Source: Tropicibacter oceani
GTDB taxonomy: Bacteria > Pseudomonadota > Alphaproteobacteria > Rhodobacterales > Rhodobacteraceae
Reading direction: 5' to 3'
DNA length: 64,000 nucleotides
Assembly: GCF_029958925.1 (NCBI RefSeq)
Contig: NZ_CP124616.1
Location: 1,612,001 to 1,676,000 of the forward strand
Shown here: piece after piece, positions 1 to 8,246 of the stretch
Position numbering within the stretch: position 1 is the stretch's first letter
Layout of the letters: each line of letters opens with the position of its first letter
Position numbers and translations under genes: made by a program
Notes under the pieces: model-generated
Told to the model about the DNA's origin: nothing
Database searches by the model: none
Seen by the model: the letters and a program-made list of their open reading frames with translations, nothing else

Positions 1-35
1 TTGGTTTCTGTGACATGCAGGAGGTCGTCGGCCAT
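1..35 (-). CDS. Possible 5' end of a gene running off the left edge
   Basis: On the minus strand an ATG at 35 opens a frame (MADDLLHVTET) that stays open to the edge. Only 11 codons are visible, so no family can be assigned. An AAGGGC stretch a few bases upstream could serve as a weak ribosome binding site. If real, the paired GGTAC repeats at 177-285 lie in its upstream region. This is only a candidate; the adjacent sequence to the left would settle it. Confidence 0.25.
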   Translation of the reverse strand, partial: MADDLLHVTET

Positions 36-176
36 GCTCGTGCCCTTTTTGTTCTTCTGAGGGTTTGGGGCATTATGGCAGAGCGGACGAGGAGGGGAAA
101 GATTGGATTGAGCCAACGTACACTGACGATAACAGGTCGTTCGTTGGCCGTTGAGCCGGGGTTTTTGCGGTTTATT

Positions 177-285
177 GGTACAAAACACCCCCCGGTTCGG
201 TACAGATTGCCCGGCCCGCCATGGGGCCCCGGATCAGAGCTGTGCCCCGTTTAGTAGGATTTTGGCCGGGTTCGGTACAGATTGC
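177..285 (+). repeat. Paired GGTAC repeats, locus 1
   Basis: The motif GGTACAGATTGC occurs at 199-210 and again at 274-285, each preceded by GGTTC. The first copy is preceded by GGTACAAAAC at 177-186, 22 bases upstream from start to start; the second has only a degenerate upstream half. The same composite occurs twice at 59108-59216. Spacing of about two helical turns suggests binding sites for a dimeric regulator or tandem promoter-like units. Which gene is controlled is unknown. Confidence 0.6.
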
Positions 286-333
286 AAAACCCGCATGGGG
301 TTTTTCGTTAAAATCGGAGGATAAGGGTTAAGA

Positions 334-365
334 AGGTGCGTTCAGGGTGCGTTTAGGGTGCGTTT
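334..365 (+). repeat. Phased tandem repeat, three units of 10-11 bp
   Basis: The unit AGGGTGCGTTT is found at 344-354 (one mismatch, AGGGTGCGTTT against TTCAGGGTGC context) and 355-365, preceded by a near copy AGGTGCGTTC at 334-343. The period is about one helical turn, so identical faces of the DNA are presented. This fits a protein-binding array, but no adjacent gene explains it. Confidence 0.45.
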
Positions 366-849
366 GTCCCATCAAACGCTCCCTGTGGGCAGGGGTGTCT
401 TTTCGCCCCACGAAAAGATCACCAGCCCACACAGCGAGGGCCTTGTCCGGGACGGCGGCAAGCCCCTGCACCGGCGTCTGCGATTTTGTCGTGCAGCACC
501 TGCCACGACCCTTGGCGCGGGGCGTCAGCCCCGGGCAAGAATGGTTTTCGTCAAATGTTCCGCTTTTGGTTGCTAAGTGGACGGCAGGCAGTCTCGCCTG
601 GGGCGTTTTCATCCATCTCAATAGCGTTTTTCCCGCTTTTTTTGCTGTTAAAACTGGCTTTGACCGGAAAAAATTCGAGGCGGTTTTTCGACTACTTCGT
701 CAAAAGGTTGATGGTTCTCGGCTTTGCCGGGTGTGTTGTGCTGCTACGCGGTTCGCTACCTTGAGCTTGGATATAACATTTTCCACCTCCTGCTGCCAGG
801 CGCATCCTGCCTCAAAACCTTTGATACCGCTTTTCGTGACTTGCCTTCT

Positions 850-2298
850 TCATTCGTCACAATCCAATTTTCTAAGGTGCAAGCCTTTGATAATCTGAGA
901 GGCCTTGTTCTTCCCAGCCCTGTGGTCGCTAGGTGAATTTGAGAATGTTTGCGGTTTCAATCCTTCTAAGGAAGGGTCCGGGGTTAGTACCGGGTGCCCG
1001 CCATCAATTCTCTTAGTGAAACCAATTTCTTCTAGAATTTGGATGAGGCGAGCATCCGCTTTTCCACTATCATTGCCACAATTTTTTATTCTGGAAATCA
1101 TCGACTTCGCTCCTCCGCTGTATTGGGTAGTTCGCAAGAATTTGGAGGCAACAGATAGTGTACGTTCATCTAGATCGGGAGCGCCTGATTGTGTTACACA
1201 GCTAAGCGCGAATCTGATTCTGTCGGAAAACTCGTTCCGGTAGATTTCCTTTCCTGCAACTTTGGAAAACTCTGGACTAATGATGTTTCCATCTTCGTTT
1301 GAAGTGTCCAATATGACCGATTGAAGTTCTTCAACAGATCTTCGCAATCTCAAAATTTCCTCGTCTTTTTCTTTTAATTGATCTTGGACCAGAGTTTGCC
1401 AAGTATCGTGCTCTTCTGAGGAGTCCGATACTCGATCTCTGAGTTGCCTTGCTGTTTCCTCCAGAAGATCATTCCAGTCCCATCCGAAAACTGCTTGTTT
1501 GCTCGATATGAAATCGGTGGCCTTGAGGCACATCGCTTGAAGTACGTCCTGGTCTGAAGAGAACTTGCCGCCTTTGTAAAGCCTAGTGATAACGCCATTT
1601 GATGGCGAGATCAGGGCCATCGTCCCTCCGTACGGATTTCGGCCGCCGGTCTTCTCCATCAATTCAGACGAAAAATCTCTGTCTGGCTCGACAACAATAT
1701 GAGCCACCCCTCCCATTTGAAAAGCGTATCGAGAAATGTCATCTGGGTTGAGTCCAGAGGTTTGGAAGGGGGCGGAGAGATAGATTATTGGGAGGATATT
1801 GTCCCCCCCATGCAACAAAGCCTGGGAAACGAAATCGGATCCAAGTGCAAGTGCCGAGTGCGCGTAGTCTGCAAGAGGAATTGCACCGTCATCCACAGTC
1901 CAACCGTCGTCTATTGCCATTTTTACGAAGTATGGTTTCTTGGGCATTTTCGGACGTGAGTTTCCTGTCGTCGAAAGGCATTGCGCCTTTACTCTCAACG
2001 CGGCCGCTGACCCCTTGTTGGTTAAAACAATTTCGCTTCGCCATAATAGGCCGTCTGCATCAGTTCTCTCATAGCGAGCGCCTTCAACGAAACCACTTTT
2101 GGTAAGGCACTTTTTCAAGGCGAACGTTTCTCCGCTTTCTGACATTATTAAGGCGTGATCAGAAGACATGTCTTCAGCATAATCTGAGCTGAAGAGTTCT
2201 GAGTTTTTCATTCCGCGAGCCCAAGCGATTGCCAGAGCAGCAAACTTTGCTTGAGTAATGTCAGCCCTAACGCGAAACTCTGTAGCGAAGTATGACAT
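850..2298 (-). CDS. Orphan low-GC protein of unknown function with coiled coil
   Basis: This 482-residue protein is not one I recognise. Roughly residues 140-260 form a compact alpha/beta-looking region containing a YLSAPF stretch and the string GVAHIVVEPDRDFS. Residues about 285-335 are charged and heptad-like, predicting a coiled coil. The last 110 residues look like a separate small basic domain containing SPSDHRAGKN. There is no signal peptide or membrane segment. Base composition is clearly lower in GC than the neighbours. The gene starts 18 bases after the folA stop on the same strand, so it could ride on thyA-folA transcription. Composition and isolation suggest horizontal acquisition. 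A role in defence against mobile elements is possible but is only a guess from context. Confidence 0.7.
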   Translation of the reverse strand: MSYFATEFRVRADITQAKFAALAIAWARGMKNSELFSSDYAEDMSSDHALIMSESGETFALKKCLTKSGFVEGARYERTDADGLLWRSEIVLTNKGSAAALRVKAQCLSTTGNSRPKMPKKPYFVKMAIDDGWTVDDGAIPLADYAHSALALGSDFVSQALLHGGDNILPIIYLSAPFQTSGLNPDDISRYAFQMGGVAHIVVEPDRDFSSELMEKTGGRNPYGGTMALISPSNGVITRLYKGGKFSSDQDVLQAMCLKATDFISSKQAVFGWDWNDLLEETARQLRDRVSDSSEEHDTWQTLVQDQLKEKDEEILRLRRSVEELQSVILDTSNEDGNIISPEFSKVAGKEIYRNEFSDRIRFALSCVTQSGAPDLDERTLSVASKFLRTTQYSGGAKSMISRIKNCGNDSGKADARLIQILEEIGFTKRIDGGHPVLTPDPSLEGLKPQTFSNSPSDHRAGKNKASQIIKGLHLRKLDCDE

Positions 2299-2316
2299 GC
2301 TCTTTCTTCCCTTTTT

Positions 2317-2841
2317 TCACAGTAGGCCGGATGTGCAAACGGAGCACTCGGTTTGCGAAAAATTCGCCCCCCTCACCAACTCCCTCACTACACACCGTGG
2401 CTCTTGCTCTCGCAACCCCTGATTGCCGATCTCGCGCCAGTCTTGCTCATCAAATTCCGGAAAGAAGGCGTCTGCCTTTTCGATCACCAAATCGACTTCG
2501 GTGATCAGCATGCGGTGGGCCAAGGGCAGGAGGGCCTGATAGATGCTTTGGCCGCCGATGCCGTAGATGCGGAAATAGCCCTGGTCGTGGCACAGGCGCA
2601 GGGCGGTGGCGATGTCGGGGGCGGTGTGGTCGCACAAACCGGGGTTCGAGGTGACGACCACGTTGAGGCGGGATTTGAGCGGTTTGACGGGCAGGCTCTC
2701 CCACGTTTTGCGGCCCATGATCAGCGCGCCGCCCAGGGTTTCGCGTTTGAACATGGCGAGGTCTTCGGGCGCGTGCCAGGGGATATCCCCGGCGCGGCCG
2801 ATGGCGGCGTTGCGGGCGCGGGCGGCGATGAGGGTGATCAT
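2317..2841 (-). CDS. folA: Dihydrofolate reductase
   Basis: Reduces dihydrofolate to tetrahydrofolate with NADPH, regenerating the cofactor oxidised by thymidylate synthase. Visible hallmarks are the N-terminal strand MITLIAARA, the substrate-loop [10 protein letters not shown] (the acidic catalytic residue follows the PW pair), the NADPH-binding [10 protein letters not shown], and the GGQSIYQ glycine pair. The start overlaps the thyA stop by four bases, a coupled thyA-folA pair. At 174 residues it is somewhat longer than usual. The final beta strand appears to end around CVVRELVR, after which about 16 residues ([16 protein letters not shown]) look unrelated. The tail lies where base composition falls, so the native stop may have been lost at an insertion junction. 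Confidence 0.93.
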   Translation of the reverse strand: MITLIAARARNAAIGRAGDIPWHAPEDLAMFKRETLGGALIMGRKTWESLPVKPLKSRLNVVVTSNPGLCDHTAPDIATALRLCHDQGYFRIYGIGGQSIYQALLPLAHRMLITEVDLVIEKADAFFPEFDEQDWREIGNQGLREQEPRCVVRELVRGANFSQTECSVCTSGLL

Positions 2842-3629
2842 ACGGCCACCGGCGCCTTGATCGCGGGCAGAGGGTCGTAGCCGTCAAAGGCAAAGTCGTC
2901 ATAGCGGAAGTCGAAGAGCGAGGGGACGGTGCGCTTGATCGTGAGGCGGGGCAGGGGGCGCGGGCTGCGCGAAAGCTGTTCGCGGACCTGATCCATGTGG
3001 TTGGAGTAGATATGCGCGTCGCCGATGGAGTGGACGAAATCGCCGGGTTCGTAGCCGGTGACATGGGCCAGCATGTGGGCGAGCAGCGCGTAAGAGGCGA
3101 TGTTGAAGGGCACGCCAAGGAACATGTCGGCGCTGCGCTGGTAGAGTTGCAGGTGCAGTTTGCCGCCCAGGATGCGGACCTGCCAGAGGGTGTGGCAGGG
3201 CGGCAGGGCCATGTCGGGCACATCCGCCGGGTTCCAGGCGGAAACGATCATGCGGCGGCTGTCGGGGGTGGTCTTGATCTGGTCGAGCAGGGTTTCGATC
3301 TGGTCGATGGTGCCGTGGTGGCCGGGCCAGTGGCGCCATTGGTGGCCGTAGACCGGGCCGAGGTCGCCGTTTTCGTCGGCCCATTCGTCCCAGATCGAGA
3401 CTCCGTTCTGTTTGAGGTAGGCGATGTTGGTGTCGCCGGCGAGGAACCACAGCAGTTCGTGGACGATGGATTTGAGGTGGAGTTTCTTGGTGGTGACAAG
3501 CGGGAAGCCATCGGCCAGCGGGTAACGCGCCTGAAGCCCGAAGTAAGAGGTGGTGCCGGTGCCGGTGCGGTCGGTCGAGGGGGTGCCGTGGTCGAGAACG
3601 GTGCGCAGGGCGTCGTGGTATTGCTGCAT
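2838..3629 (-). CDS. thyA: Thymidylate synthase
   Basis: Methylates dUMP to dTMP using methylene-tetrahydrofolate, yielding dihydrofolate for FolA. The catalytic cysteine is in LPPCHTLWQ, the phosphate-binding arginines in [12 protein letters not shown], and the dUMP-binding residues in [13 protein letters not shown] and [10 protein letters not shown]. The start at 3629 (MQQYHDALR) matches the family N-terminus and is preceded by GGAAAGG; an in-frame ATG seven codons upstream is less likely. The product is 263 residues, close to the 264 of the E. coli enzyme. It overlaps folA by four bases. Confidence 0.96.
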   Translation of the reverse strand: MQQYHDALRTVLDHGTPSTDRTGTGTTSYFGLQARYPLADGFPLVTTKKLHLKSIVHELLWFLAGDTNIAYLKQNGVSIWDEWADENGDLGPVYGHQWRHWPGHHGTIDQIETLLDQIKTTPDSRRMIVSAWNPADVPDMALPPCHTLWQVRILGGKLHLQLYQRSADMFLGVPFNIASYALLAHMLAHVTGYEPGDFVHSIGDAHIYSNHMDQVREQLSRSPRPLPRLTIKRTVPSLFDFRYDDFAFDGYDPLPAIKAPVAV

Positions 3630-3833
3630 GACTTGCCTTTCCGGTGCCACAAGATGAGTCGGATGCGACTATATCTGGTGGGGTGCCTGATGGGGAGGGC
3701 GATATGGGGTAGAGGCGCAATTGCCTCACATCGGGGGAAATTGCGGCGCGGGTGGGGCGGGAATTGACAAGCGGGGGGCAAGTGCGCAGTCTGGCTGCAA
3801 AATATAAAAACGGGCAAGACCTGAGGCAGTCAA

Positions 3834-4856
3834 ATGAATCGCATTATACTCGCGCTTGCGTTGGCAAGCGTTCTTGCCGCCTGTACGGGTGGCAACCCAA
3901 ACGATTCCGGGAACGATGACGGAATCGGCACGGGAACGCAGCCTTTGGTTGACGAAGAGGTGCCGGACAACGTCGACGAAGAAGGTTCGACCGACAACAG
4001 CGGTCCGGATGTCTATGGCACCGAGGCGAACGACCTGTTGACGATGAACGACGTGGAGTTCGACACCGCCACCGGCGAGTTGGTGTTGAACAACATGCCC
4101 TTTGACGGCGACGACAACCTGTATGCGCGCGACGCCACGGTTTCGACCTCGTTCCGCAATGCCGGGTCCAGCTTTGATGCCTACCGCAACGTGGGCGGGT
4201 CCAACCGGTATTATGCGGTCTTCCGGCAGACCGACTCGGGGTATAGCCGGGTGACGGCTGCGGGCACGGACAACTATGTGACCTTCGGGTTCGGCGGCGT
4301 CGCGGCGCAGCGGCTGAAGGGCAACGGTGCGCTGCCCAACGCCGATCAGTCCTATATCTTCGATGGCGAATACGCGGCGGTGCGCACGATCATCGACCCC
4401 GATACCGGGTCGGAAATGCAGTATGTCGCCGGCACGGTGCGCATTCGCGTGGATGTCGAGGATTTCGACACCACCGGCGCGGTCGAAGGCTATATCGCCG
4501 ACCGGACCTTTTTCGACAACAACGGCGTTTTGATCGACGATCTGAACGGGACGGGCGAATTCATCACCCTGTCCACCGCGGAAATCAACTTTGACAACTG
4601 GACGATCGGATCTTCGGACGCATCGGTTGTCGGCGGCCCGCAACCGACGACGGATCCCAACAATCTGGGCGGCCTTGGCGGCGGGACAACAACCGTTGCA
4701 GGGACTTGGGAAGGTTTGTTCGCTGGCCCCAATGGCGAAGAAGTCGCCGGGATCGTGGTGATGGAGGGTTCCGGCGCAATCGGAATTGACGAAACCACGG
4801 GTGATTATGTCTTTGTCCAAGTCCGCGAAGTCGGCGGCTTTGTCGCCGAACGGTAG
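3834..4856 (+). CDS. Surface-exposed lipoprotein, transferrin-binding-protein-like barrel
   Basis: A 340-residue lipoprotein with signal peptide and lipobox LAAC (lipidated Cys17), followed by an acidic, asparagine- and glycine-rich linker typical of proteins displayed beyond the outer membrane. The middle contains beta-rich sequence around FDGEYAAVRT. The C-terminus has GTWEGLFAGPNGEEVAG, which resembles the glycine-proline strand motifs of TbpB-type beta-barrels. The next gene, five bases on, encodes a Slam-type translocator, and Slam proteins export such lipoproteins to the cell surface. No ligand can be inferred. The thyA promoter region lies divergently upstream. The product is rich in Asp and Thr, as expected for a calcium-rich marine outside, but that is inference. 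Confidence 0.75.
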   Translation: MNRIILALALASVLAACTGGNPNDSGNDDGIGTGTQPLVDEEVPDNVDEEGSTDNSGPDVYGTEANDLLTMNDVEFDTATGELVLNNMPFDGDDNLYARDATVSTSFRNAGSSFDAYRNVGGSNRYYAVFRQTDSGYSRVTAAGTDNYVTFGFGGVAAQRLKGNGALPNADQSYIFDGEYAAVRTIIDPDTGSEMQYVAGTVRIRVDVEDFDTTGAVEGYIADRTFFDNNGVLIDDLNGTGEFITLSTAEINFDNWTIGSSDASVVGGPQPTTDPNNLGGLGGGTTTVAGTWEGLFAGPNGEEVAGIVVMEGSGAIGIDETTGDYVFVQVREVGGFVAER

Positions 4857-4861
4857 GGCAG

Positions 4862-6256
4862 GTGGTCGCCTTTCGCACCGTGATCAGGCGGGGGATTGCC
4901 TGCTGCCTGATGGCCTGTGTCCTTGTGTTGTCGGGCCCTGGTGTCGGGCCGGGCGCGGCGCAGGCTGAAACCCGGCTGAGCCTGGACGAAGCGCGCGACG
5001 TGGCGGGGCGCCTGTTGCAGATGGGCCGCCCGCGCGAGGCGCTGATGCTGGCCGAGGGGGTGCTGCAGGGCGCGCCCGGCGATGTTCCCGCTCTGGTTCT
5101 GAAAAGCCGCGCGCTGCGCGATCTGGGCCGTTTCAAGGATGCGCGGAAGGCGGCTGCGGCGGCGCGGGCTGCGGCGGAAAATGACAAGGACAGGTTCTTT
5201 GCCGCGCTGGTGACGGCGCAGGCGCGGGCCTCGGACGGGGACAAGGGGATTGCGCAATACTGGCTGCGCTATGCGGCGCAGGTGGCCCCGGATGACGATC
5301 TGCGCGCCGTGGCCGTGCGCGATTTCCGCTTTGTGCGCAAGACAACGCCCTGGCGGCTGAAGGCCAGCGTCTTTGCCGAACCTTCGGACAACCTGAACGG
5401 CGCGCCCAAGACCAATGAATTCACCTTTGCCGGTCTGACATTTGAAAACCCAGCGGCGGTGCCGCTGTCGGGGATGCGCTATGGCGCGGATGTGCAGTTT
5501 ACCTATCGCATCCCGCTAAGCCAGCGCAGCCGCGTGAACCTGGGCGCCTTTGGCGGGATCGAGCGGGTGCAGTTTTCCACCAGCGCCAAGGCCAAGGTGC
5601 CGACAATCCGCAACGAGGATTACAGCCGCGACCGGCTGGGGCTTTCGCTGGGGTATGAACGCATGGGCGACGGCGGGGACTGGTTGGCCAAGGGCGAGGT
5701 TGCGGTGGCGCGCTATTGGGCGGGCGGTATGCCAAGCTCGGATGCCGTGATGGTGAACGCGGCCTATCAGCGAAAGCTATTGGGGCGCTGGCAGGGCGGT
5801 CTGCGCCTGGGCTACGAGGATGAAACCCGCCATGATCTGGCAACGCGCAGTTCCACGACCAGGTCGATCGGCGCAAGCCTGTCGCATCCCTTTGCCATGG
5901 GCGCGCTGACGCTGGATCTGGAGCAGTCGGACACGCGGTCGCAATCGCGGCTGGTGGCGCGCGAAACCGCGCGCGCGACGCTGGGCTACCAGATGGGCAA
6001 GCCCGTCCTGGGGATGCTGCCGCGCCTGTCGCTGAGTTACGAGGATGTCCGGTTTGACCAGTCGCCGTTCGGGTTCTGGGTCGATCCGCGCGAAGACAAG
6101 GAATGGGCCATGTCGGTGGATGTGCTGTTGCCCAAGGTCGATTATTTCGGCTTTGCCCCCGAGATCGGGCTTTCCTTCCGGGACAGAAGCTCCAACTATT
6201 CGCTGTACGAAACGCAGAGCACCGATTTGCGGCTGGGCCTCAAGTCGGTATTCTGA
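4862..6256 (+). CDS. Slam-type surface lipoprotein assembly modulator (DUF560)
   Basis: A 464-residue outer-membrane protein. Residues 1-36 form a signal peptide ending AQA. Residues about 40-150 are alanine- and arginine-rich helices of TPR type (LQMGRPREALMLAEG, LKSRALRDLGRFKDAR). Residues about 175-464 are alternating amphipathic strands ending LRLGLKSVF, a terminal aromatic suited to BAM recognition. That order, periplasmic TPR followed by a 14-strand barrel, is the architecture of Slam, which moves lipoproteins across the outer membrane. The GTG start lies five bases after the lipoprotein stop, so the two are probably translationally coupled. A second in-frame GTG at 4880 is an alternative start. 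It could instead be a plain porin, but the TPR module and partner argue for Slam. Confidence 0.8.
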   Translation: MVAFRTVIRRGIACCLMACVLVLSGPGVGPGAAQAETRLSLDEARDVAGRLLQMGRPREALMLAEGVLQGAPGDVPALVLKSRALRDLGRFKDARKAAAAARAAAENDKDRFFAALVTAQARASDGDKGIAQYWLRYAAQVAPDDDLRAVAVRDFRFVRKTTPWRLKASVFAEPSDNLNGAPKTNEFTFAGLTFENPAAVPLSGMRYGADVQFTYRIPLSQRSRVNLGAFGGIERVQFSTSAKAKVPTIRNEDYSRDRLGLSLGYERMGDGGDWLAKGEVAVARYWAGGMPSSDAVMVNAAYQRKLLGRWQGGLRLGYEDETRHDLATRSSTTRSIGASLSHPFAMGALTLDLEQSDTRSQSRLVARETARATLGYQMGKPVLGMLPRLSLSYEDVRFDQSPFGFWVDPREDKEWAMSVDVLLPKVDYFGFAPEIGLSFRDRSSNYSLYETQSTDLRLGLKSVF

Positions 6257-6325
6257 TCGGGAACTGGCTGCGGGTAGAATTTTCACCGAAAGTTTTGCCC
6301 GGCCTCGCCGCTGTTGGGAGAGATC

Positions 6326-6754
6326 ATGGGCATTCGATATCTGCACACGATGGTTCGGGTGAAAGACCTGGACGCATCGATCAAGTTCTATGAATTGCTG
6401 GGGTTGAAGCAGACCCGGCGCATGGACAGCGAGGCGGGTCGCTTTTCGCTGATCTTCATGGCGCCCGAGGGGCAGGAAGAATGCCCTGTCGAGCTGACCT
6501 ATAACTGGGATGGCGACGACGGGCTGCCGTCGGATTCGCGACATTTTGGGCACCTGGCCTATTCGGTGCCCAACATCTACGAAATGTGCCAGCATTTGCA
6601 GGACAACGGCGTGGTGATCAACCGGCCGCCGCGCGACGGGCGCATGGCCTTTGTGCGCTCGCCCGACAATGTATCCATCGAGTTGTTGCAGGAGGGCGAG
6701 GCGCTGACCCCGGCCGAACCTTGGCTGTCGATGCAGAACACGGGCCATTGGTAA
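6326..6754 (+). CDS. gloA: Lactoylglutathione lyase (glyoxalase I)
   Basis: Isomerises the hemithioacetal of methylglyoxal and glutathione to lactoylglutathione. The four metal ligands of the glyoxalase I fold are in place: His7 (RYLHTMV), Glu56 (VELTYNW), His76 (FGHLAYS) and Glu119 (SIELLQ). Length is 142 residues, normal for a bacterial enzyme. The ATG at 6326 is chosen because GGGAG precedes it; an upstream in-frame TTG at 6314 is unlikely. The stop overlaps the TTG start of the next gene. Confidence 0.93.
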   Translation: MGIRYLHTMVRVKDLDASIKFYELLGLKQTRRMDSEAGRFSLIFMAPEGQEECPVELTYNWDGDDGLPSDSRHFGHLAYSVPNIYEMCQHLQDNGVVINRPPRDGRMAFVRSPDNVSIELLQEGEALTPAEPWLSMQNTGHW

Positions 6755-7452
6755 GGCTTGTCCGGCTATTGGCTGTGCTGTGCCTGCTGCCCGGGGTGGC
6801 AGGCGCGCAAAGCCATTGCCGGTTGGCGCTGCTGTTGGCGCTGGATGTGTCGTCGTCGGTGGATGCGGCGGAATATGCCCTGCAGCGCGATGGCACGGCG
6901 GCGGCGCTGACCGCGCCCGATGTGATGCAGGCGATCCTGCAGGGTGGCGGCGGCGCGGTTGCGCTGGGCGTCTATGAATGGAGCGGGCGGCGGCAGTCCA
7001 GCGTGGTGCTGGACTGGACGGTGTTGCGATCCGAGGCGGATGTTCTGGCAGCGGCGGAGCGGCTGCGCGGGGCGCGCCGGTCGTTCACGCGGTTTCCGAC
7101 GGCCCTGGGCTATGCCTTGGGCTATGGCGCGACGATGATGGGCCGCGCGCCGCAGTGCGACCGGCGGGTGATAGACGTGTCGGGCGACGGGATCACCAAC
7201 GACGGCTTTGGCCCCGAGCTGGCCTATCGGCACTTTCCCTTTGACGGGGTGACGGTGAACGGGCTGGCGGTGCTGGGCGCGGACCCGGATGTTCTGGATC
7301 ACTACGAGTTTTTTCTGCAACACGGGCCGGGCGCCTTTGTCGAGACCGCCGAGGGCTATGCCGGGTTTCAGCGCGCGATGGAGCGCAAGCTGTACCGCGA
7401 GATCGAGGATCGCGTGGTCGGCGGATTGCCCGGCGGACGGGGGCCGGGATGA
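6748..7452 (+). CDS. DUF1194 secreted VWA-like protein, copy 1
   Basis: A 234-residue protein with a signal peptide (VRLVRLLAVLCLLPGVAGAQ) and a von Willebrand A-like fold. The metal-ion-dependent adhesion site appears as LDVSSSVD, and a second acidic cluster as DVSGDGITND. These match the DUF1194 family, whose function is unknown. The start is taken as TTG 6748, which gives a proper signal peptide and overlaps gloA by seven bases; no ATG is suitable. The end overlaps copy 2 by four bases. Two cysteines (QSHC, APQC) may form a disulfide. Confidence 0.85.
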   Translation: MVRLVRLLAVLCLLPGVAGAQSHCRLALLLALDVSSSVDAAEYALQRDGTAAALTAPDVMQAILQGGGGAVALGVYEWSGRRQSSVVLDWTVLRSEADVLAAAERLRGARRSFTRFPTALGYALGYGATMMGRAPQCDRRVIDVSGDGITNDGFGPELAYRHFPFDGVTVNGLAVLGADPDVLDHYEFFLQHGPGAFVETAEGYAGFQRAMERKLYREIEDRVVGGLPGGRGPG

Positions 7453-8132
7453 GGGTCCTGGCGGTGATCTGTGCGCTGTGGGCGGGGCAGGCGGTGGCCG
7501 AGTGCCGGCAGGCGCTGGCGCTGGGGCTGGATGTGTCGGGGTCGGTCGACGCGCGGGAGTACCGGTTGCAGCTGGACGGGCTGGCGAATGCGCTGGAAAA
7601 CCCCGAGGTGGCGGCGGCCTTTCTGGCGATGCCGCAGGCGCCGGTGTCGCTGGCGGTGTTCGAATGGAGCGGCGCCGCGGCGCAGCGCGGGTTGCTGGAC
7701 TGGACGGCGGTGACGGATGGGGCGGTTCTGGCCGGGATTGCGGCGCGGCTGCGCGCGGTGGCGCGGGTTCCGCTGGATCCCTCGACGGCGATTGGCGCGG
7801 CCAAGGCGCATGGGGCGGCGTTGCTGGCGCAGCAGCCCGGGTGCTGGCGGCAGGTGCTGGACCTGTCGGGCGACGGGCAGAGCAACACCGGGCCAAGGCC
7901 GCAGGATGTGCGCCCGGGCGGCATCACGATCAACGCGCTGGTCATCGGCACGCCGGAGACGCCGGGGCGCGCGGCGCCGGGGTTGGGTGAATTGGTGGCC
8001 TATTTCCGCGCTTACGTGATCGAGGGCGATCAGGCCTTTGTCGAGACCGCGCAGGGGTTCGAGGCTTTCGAGGCGGCCATGGTGCGCAAGCTGAAGCGCG
8101 AATTGCAGGTCATGGTGCTGTCAGGGCGCTGA
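7449..8132 (+). CDS. DUF1194 secreted VWA-like protein, copy 2
   Basis: A 227-residue paralogue of the preceding gene, with a short signal peptide ending QAVAEC, the adhesion-site motif LDVSGSVD, a conserved FEWSG segment shared with copy 1 (YEWSG), and LDLSGDGQSN. The two proteins align end to end, so they arose by tandem duplication and may form a heterodimer; that is inference. It ends just before a dispersed intergenic repeat at 8141-8190. Function is unknown, but a periplasmic metal-dependent adhesion or scaffolding role fits the fold. Confidence 0.87.
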   Translation: MRVLAVICALWAGQAVAECRQALALGLDVSGSVDAREYRLQLDGLANALENPEVAAAFLAMPQAPVSLAVFEWSGAAAQRGLLDWTAVTDGAVLAGIAARLRAVARVPLDPSTAIGAAKAHGAALLAQQPGCWRQVLDLSGDGQSNTGPRPQDVRPGGITINALVIGTPETPGRAAPGLGELVAYFRAYVIEGDQAFVETAQGFEAFEAAMVRKLKRELQVMVLSGR

Positions 8133-8140
8133 GGCGGGAT

Positions 8141-8190
8141 GGGGCGCTGCCCCGTCGCAGCAAGCTGCGACTCCCCGGGATATTTTGGGC
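8141..8190 (+). repeat. Dispersed GC-hairpin intergenic element, copy A
   Basis: Three parts in order: self-complementary GGGGCGCTGCCCC (8141-8153), a hairpin GTCGCAG/CTGCGAC with a 4-base loop (8154-8171), and TCCCCGGGATATTTTGGGC (8172-8190). It starts nine bases after the DUF1194 stop and points in the same direction. Related copies lie at 24972-25019, 31154-31190, 45170-45228 and 54546-54596. It could work as a transcription terminator or an mRNA-stabilising element. Confidence 0.75.
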
Positions 8191-8246
8191 ACAAAAAAAC
8201 TGGTTGAGCGCGTAGACGTCCGGGACGGGGTCCGTGGAAGGGCGGA

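Larger units (their letters stand above)
36..849. other. 814-bp region without a convincing gene; contains repeats
   Basis: Short open frames occur on both strands here, but none has a good ribosome binding site, a recognisable motif or coding-like composition. The stretch is AT-richer than the flanking core genes. It holds two GGTAC-type repeats (177-210 and 274-285), a phased 11-bp tandem repeat (334-365) and a GC-rich inverted repeat near 517-537. It may be a decayed remnant or a long regulatory region at the edge of the island that carries the next gene. Confidence 0.5.

Noticed and set aside
334-365. Replication origin iterons
   Set aside because: No rep gene, DnaA boxes or partition genes are seen nearby.
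328-621. 97-codon minus-strand frame in the left gene-free region
   Set aside because: No ribosome binding site, Arg/Pro-biased translation and no recognisable domain; more likely non-coding.
3764-3808. Promoter TTGACA/TATAAA for the surface lipoprotein
   Set aside because: The two boxes are 33 bases apart, too far for one sigma-70 promoter, so it was not listed.
4805-5257. Minus-strand and alternate-frame open frames over the lipoprotein/Slam genes
   Set aside because: Arg/Pro-rich translation, no ribosome binding site, and coding signals on the plus strand are clear.
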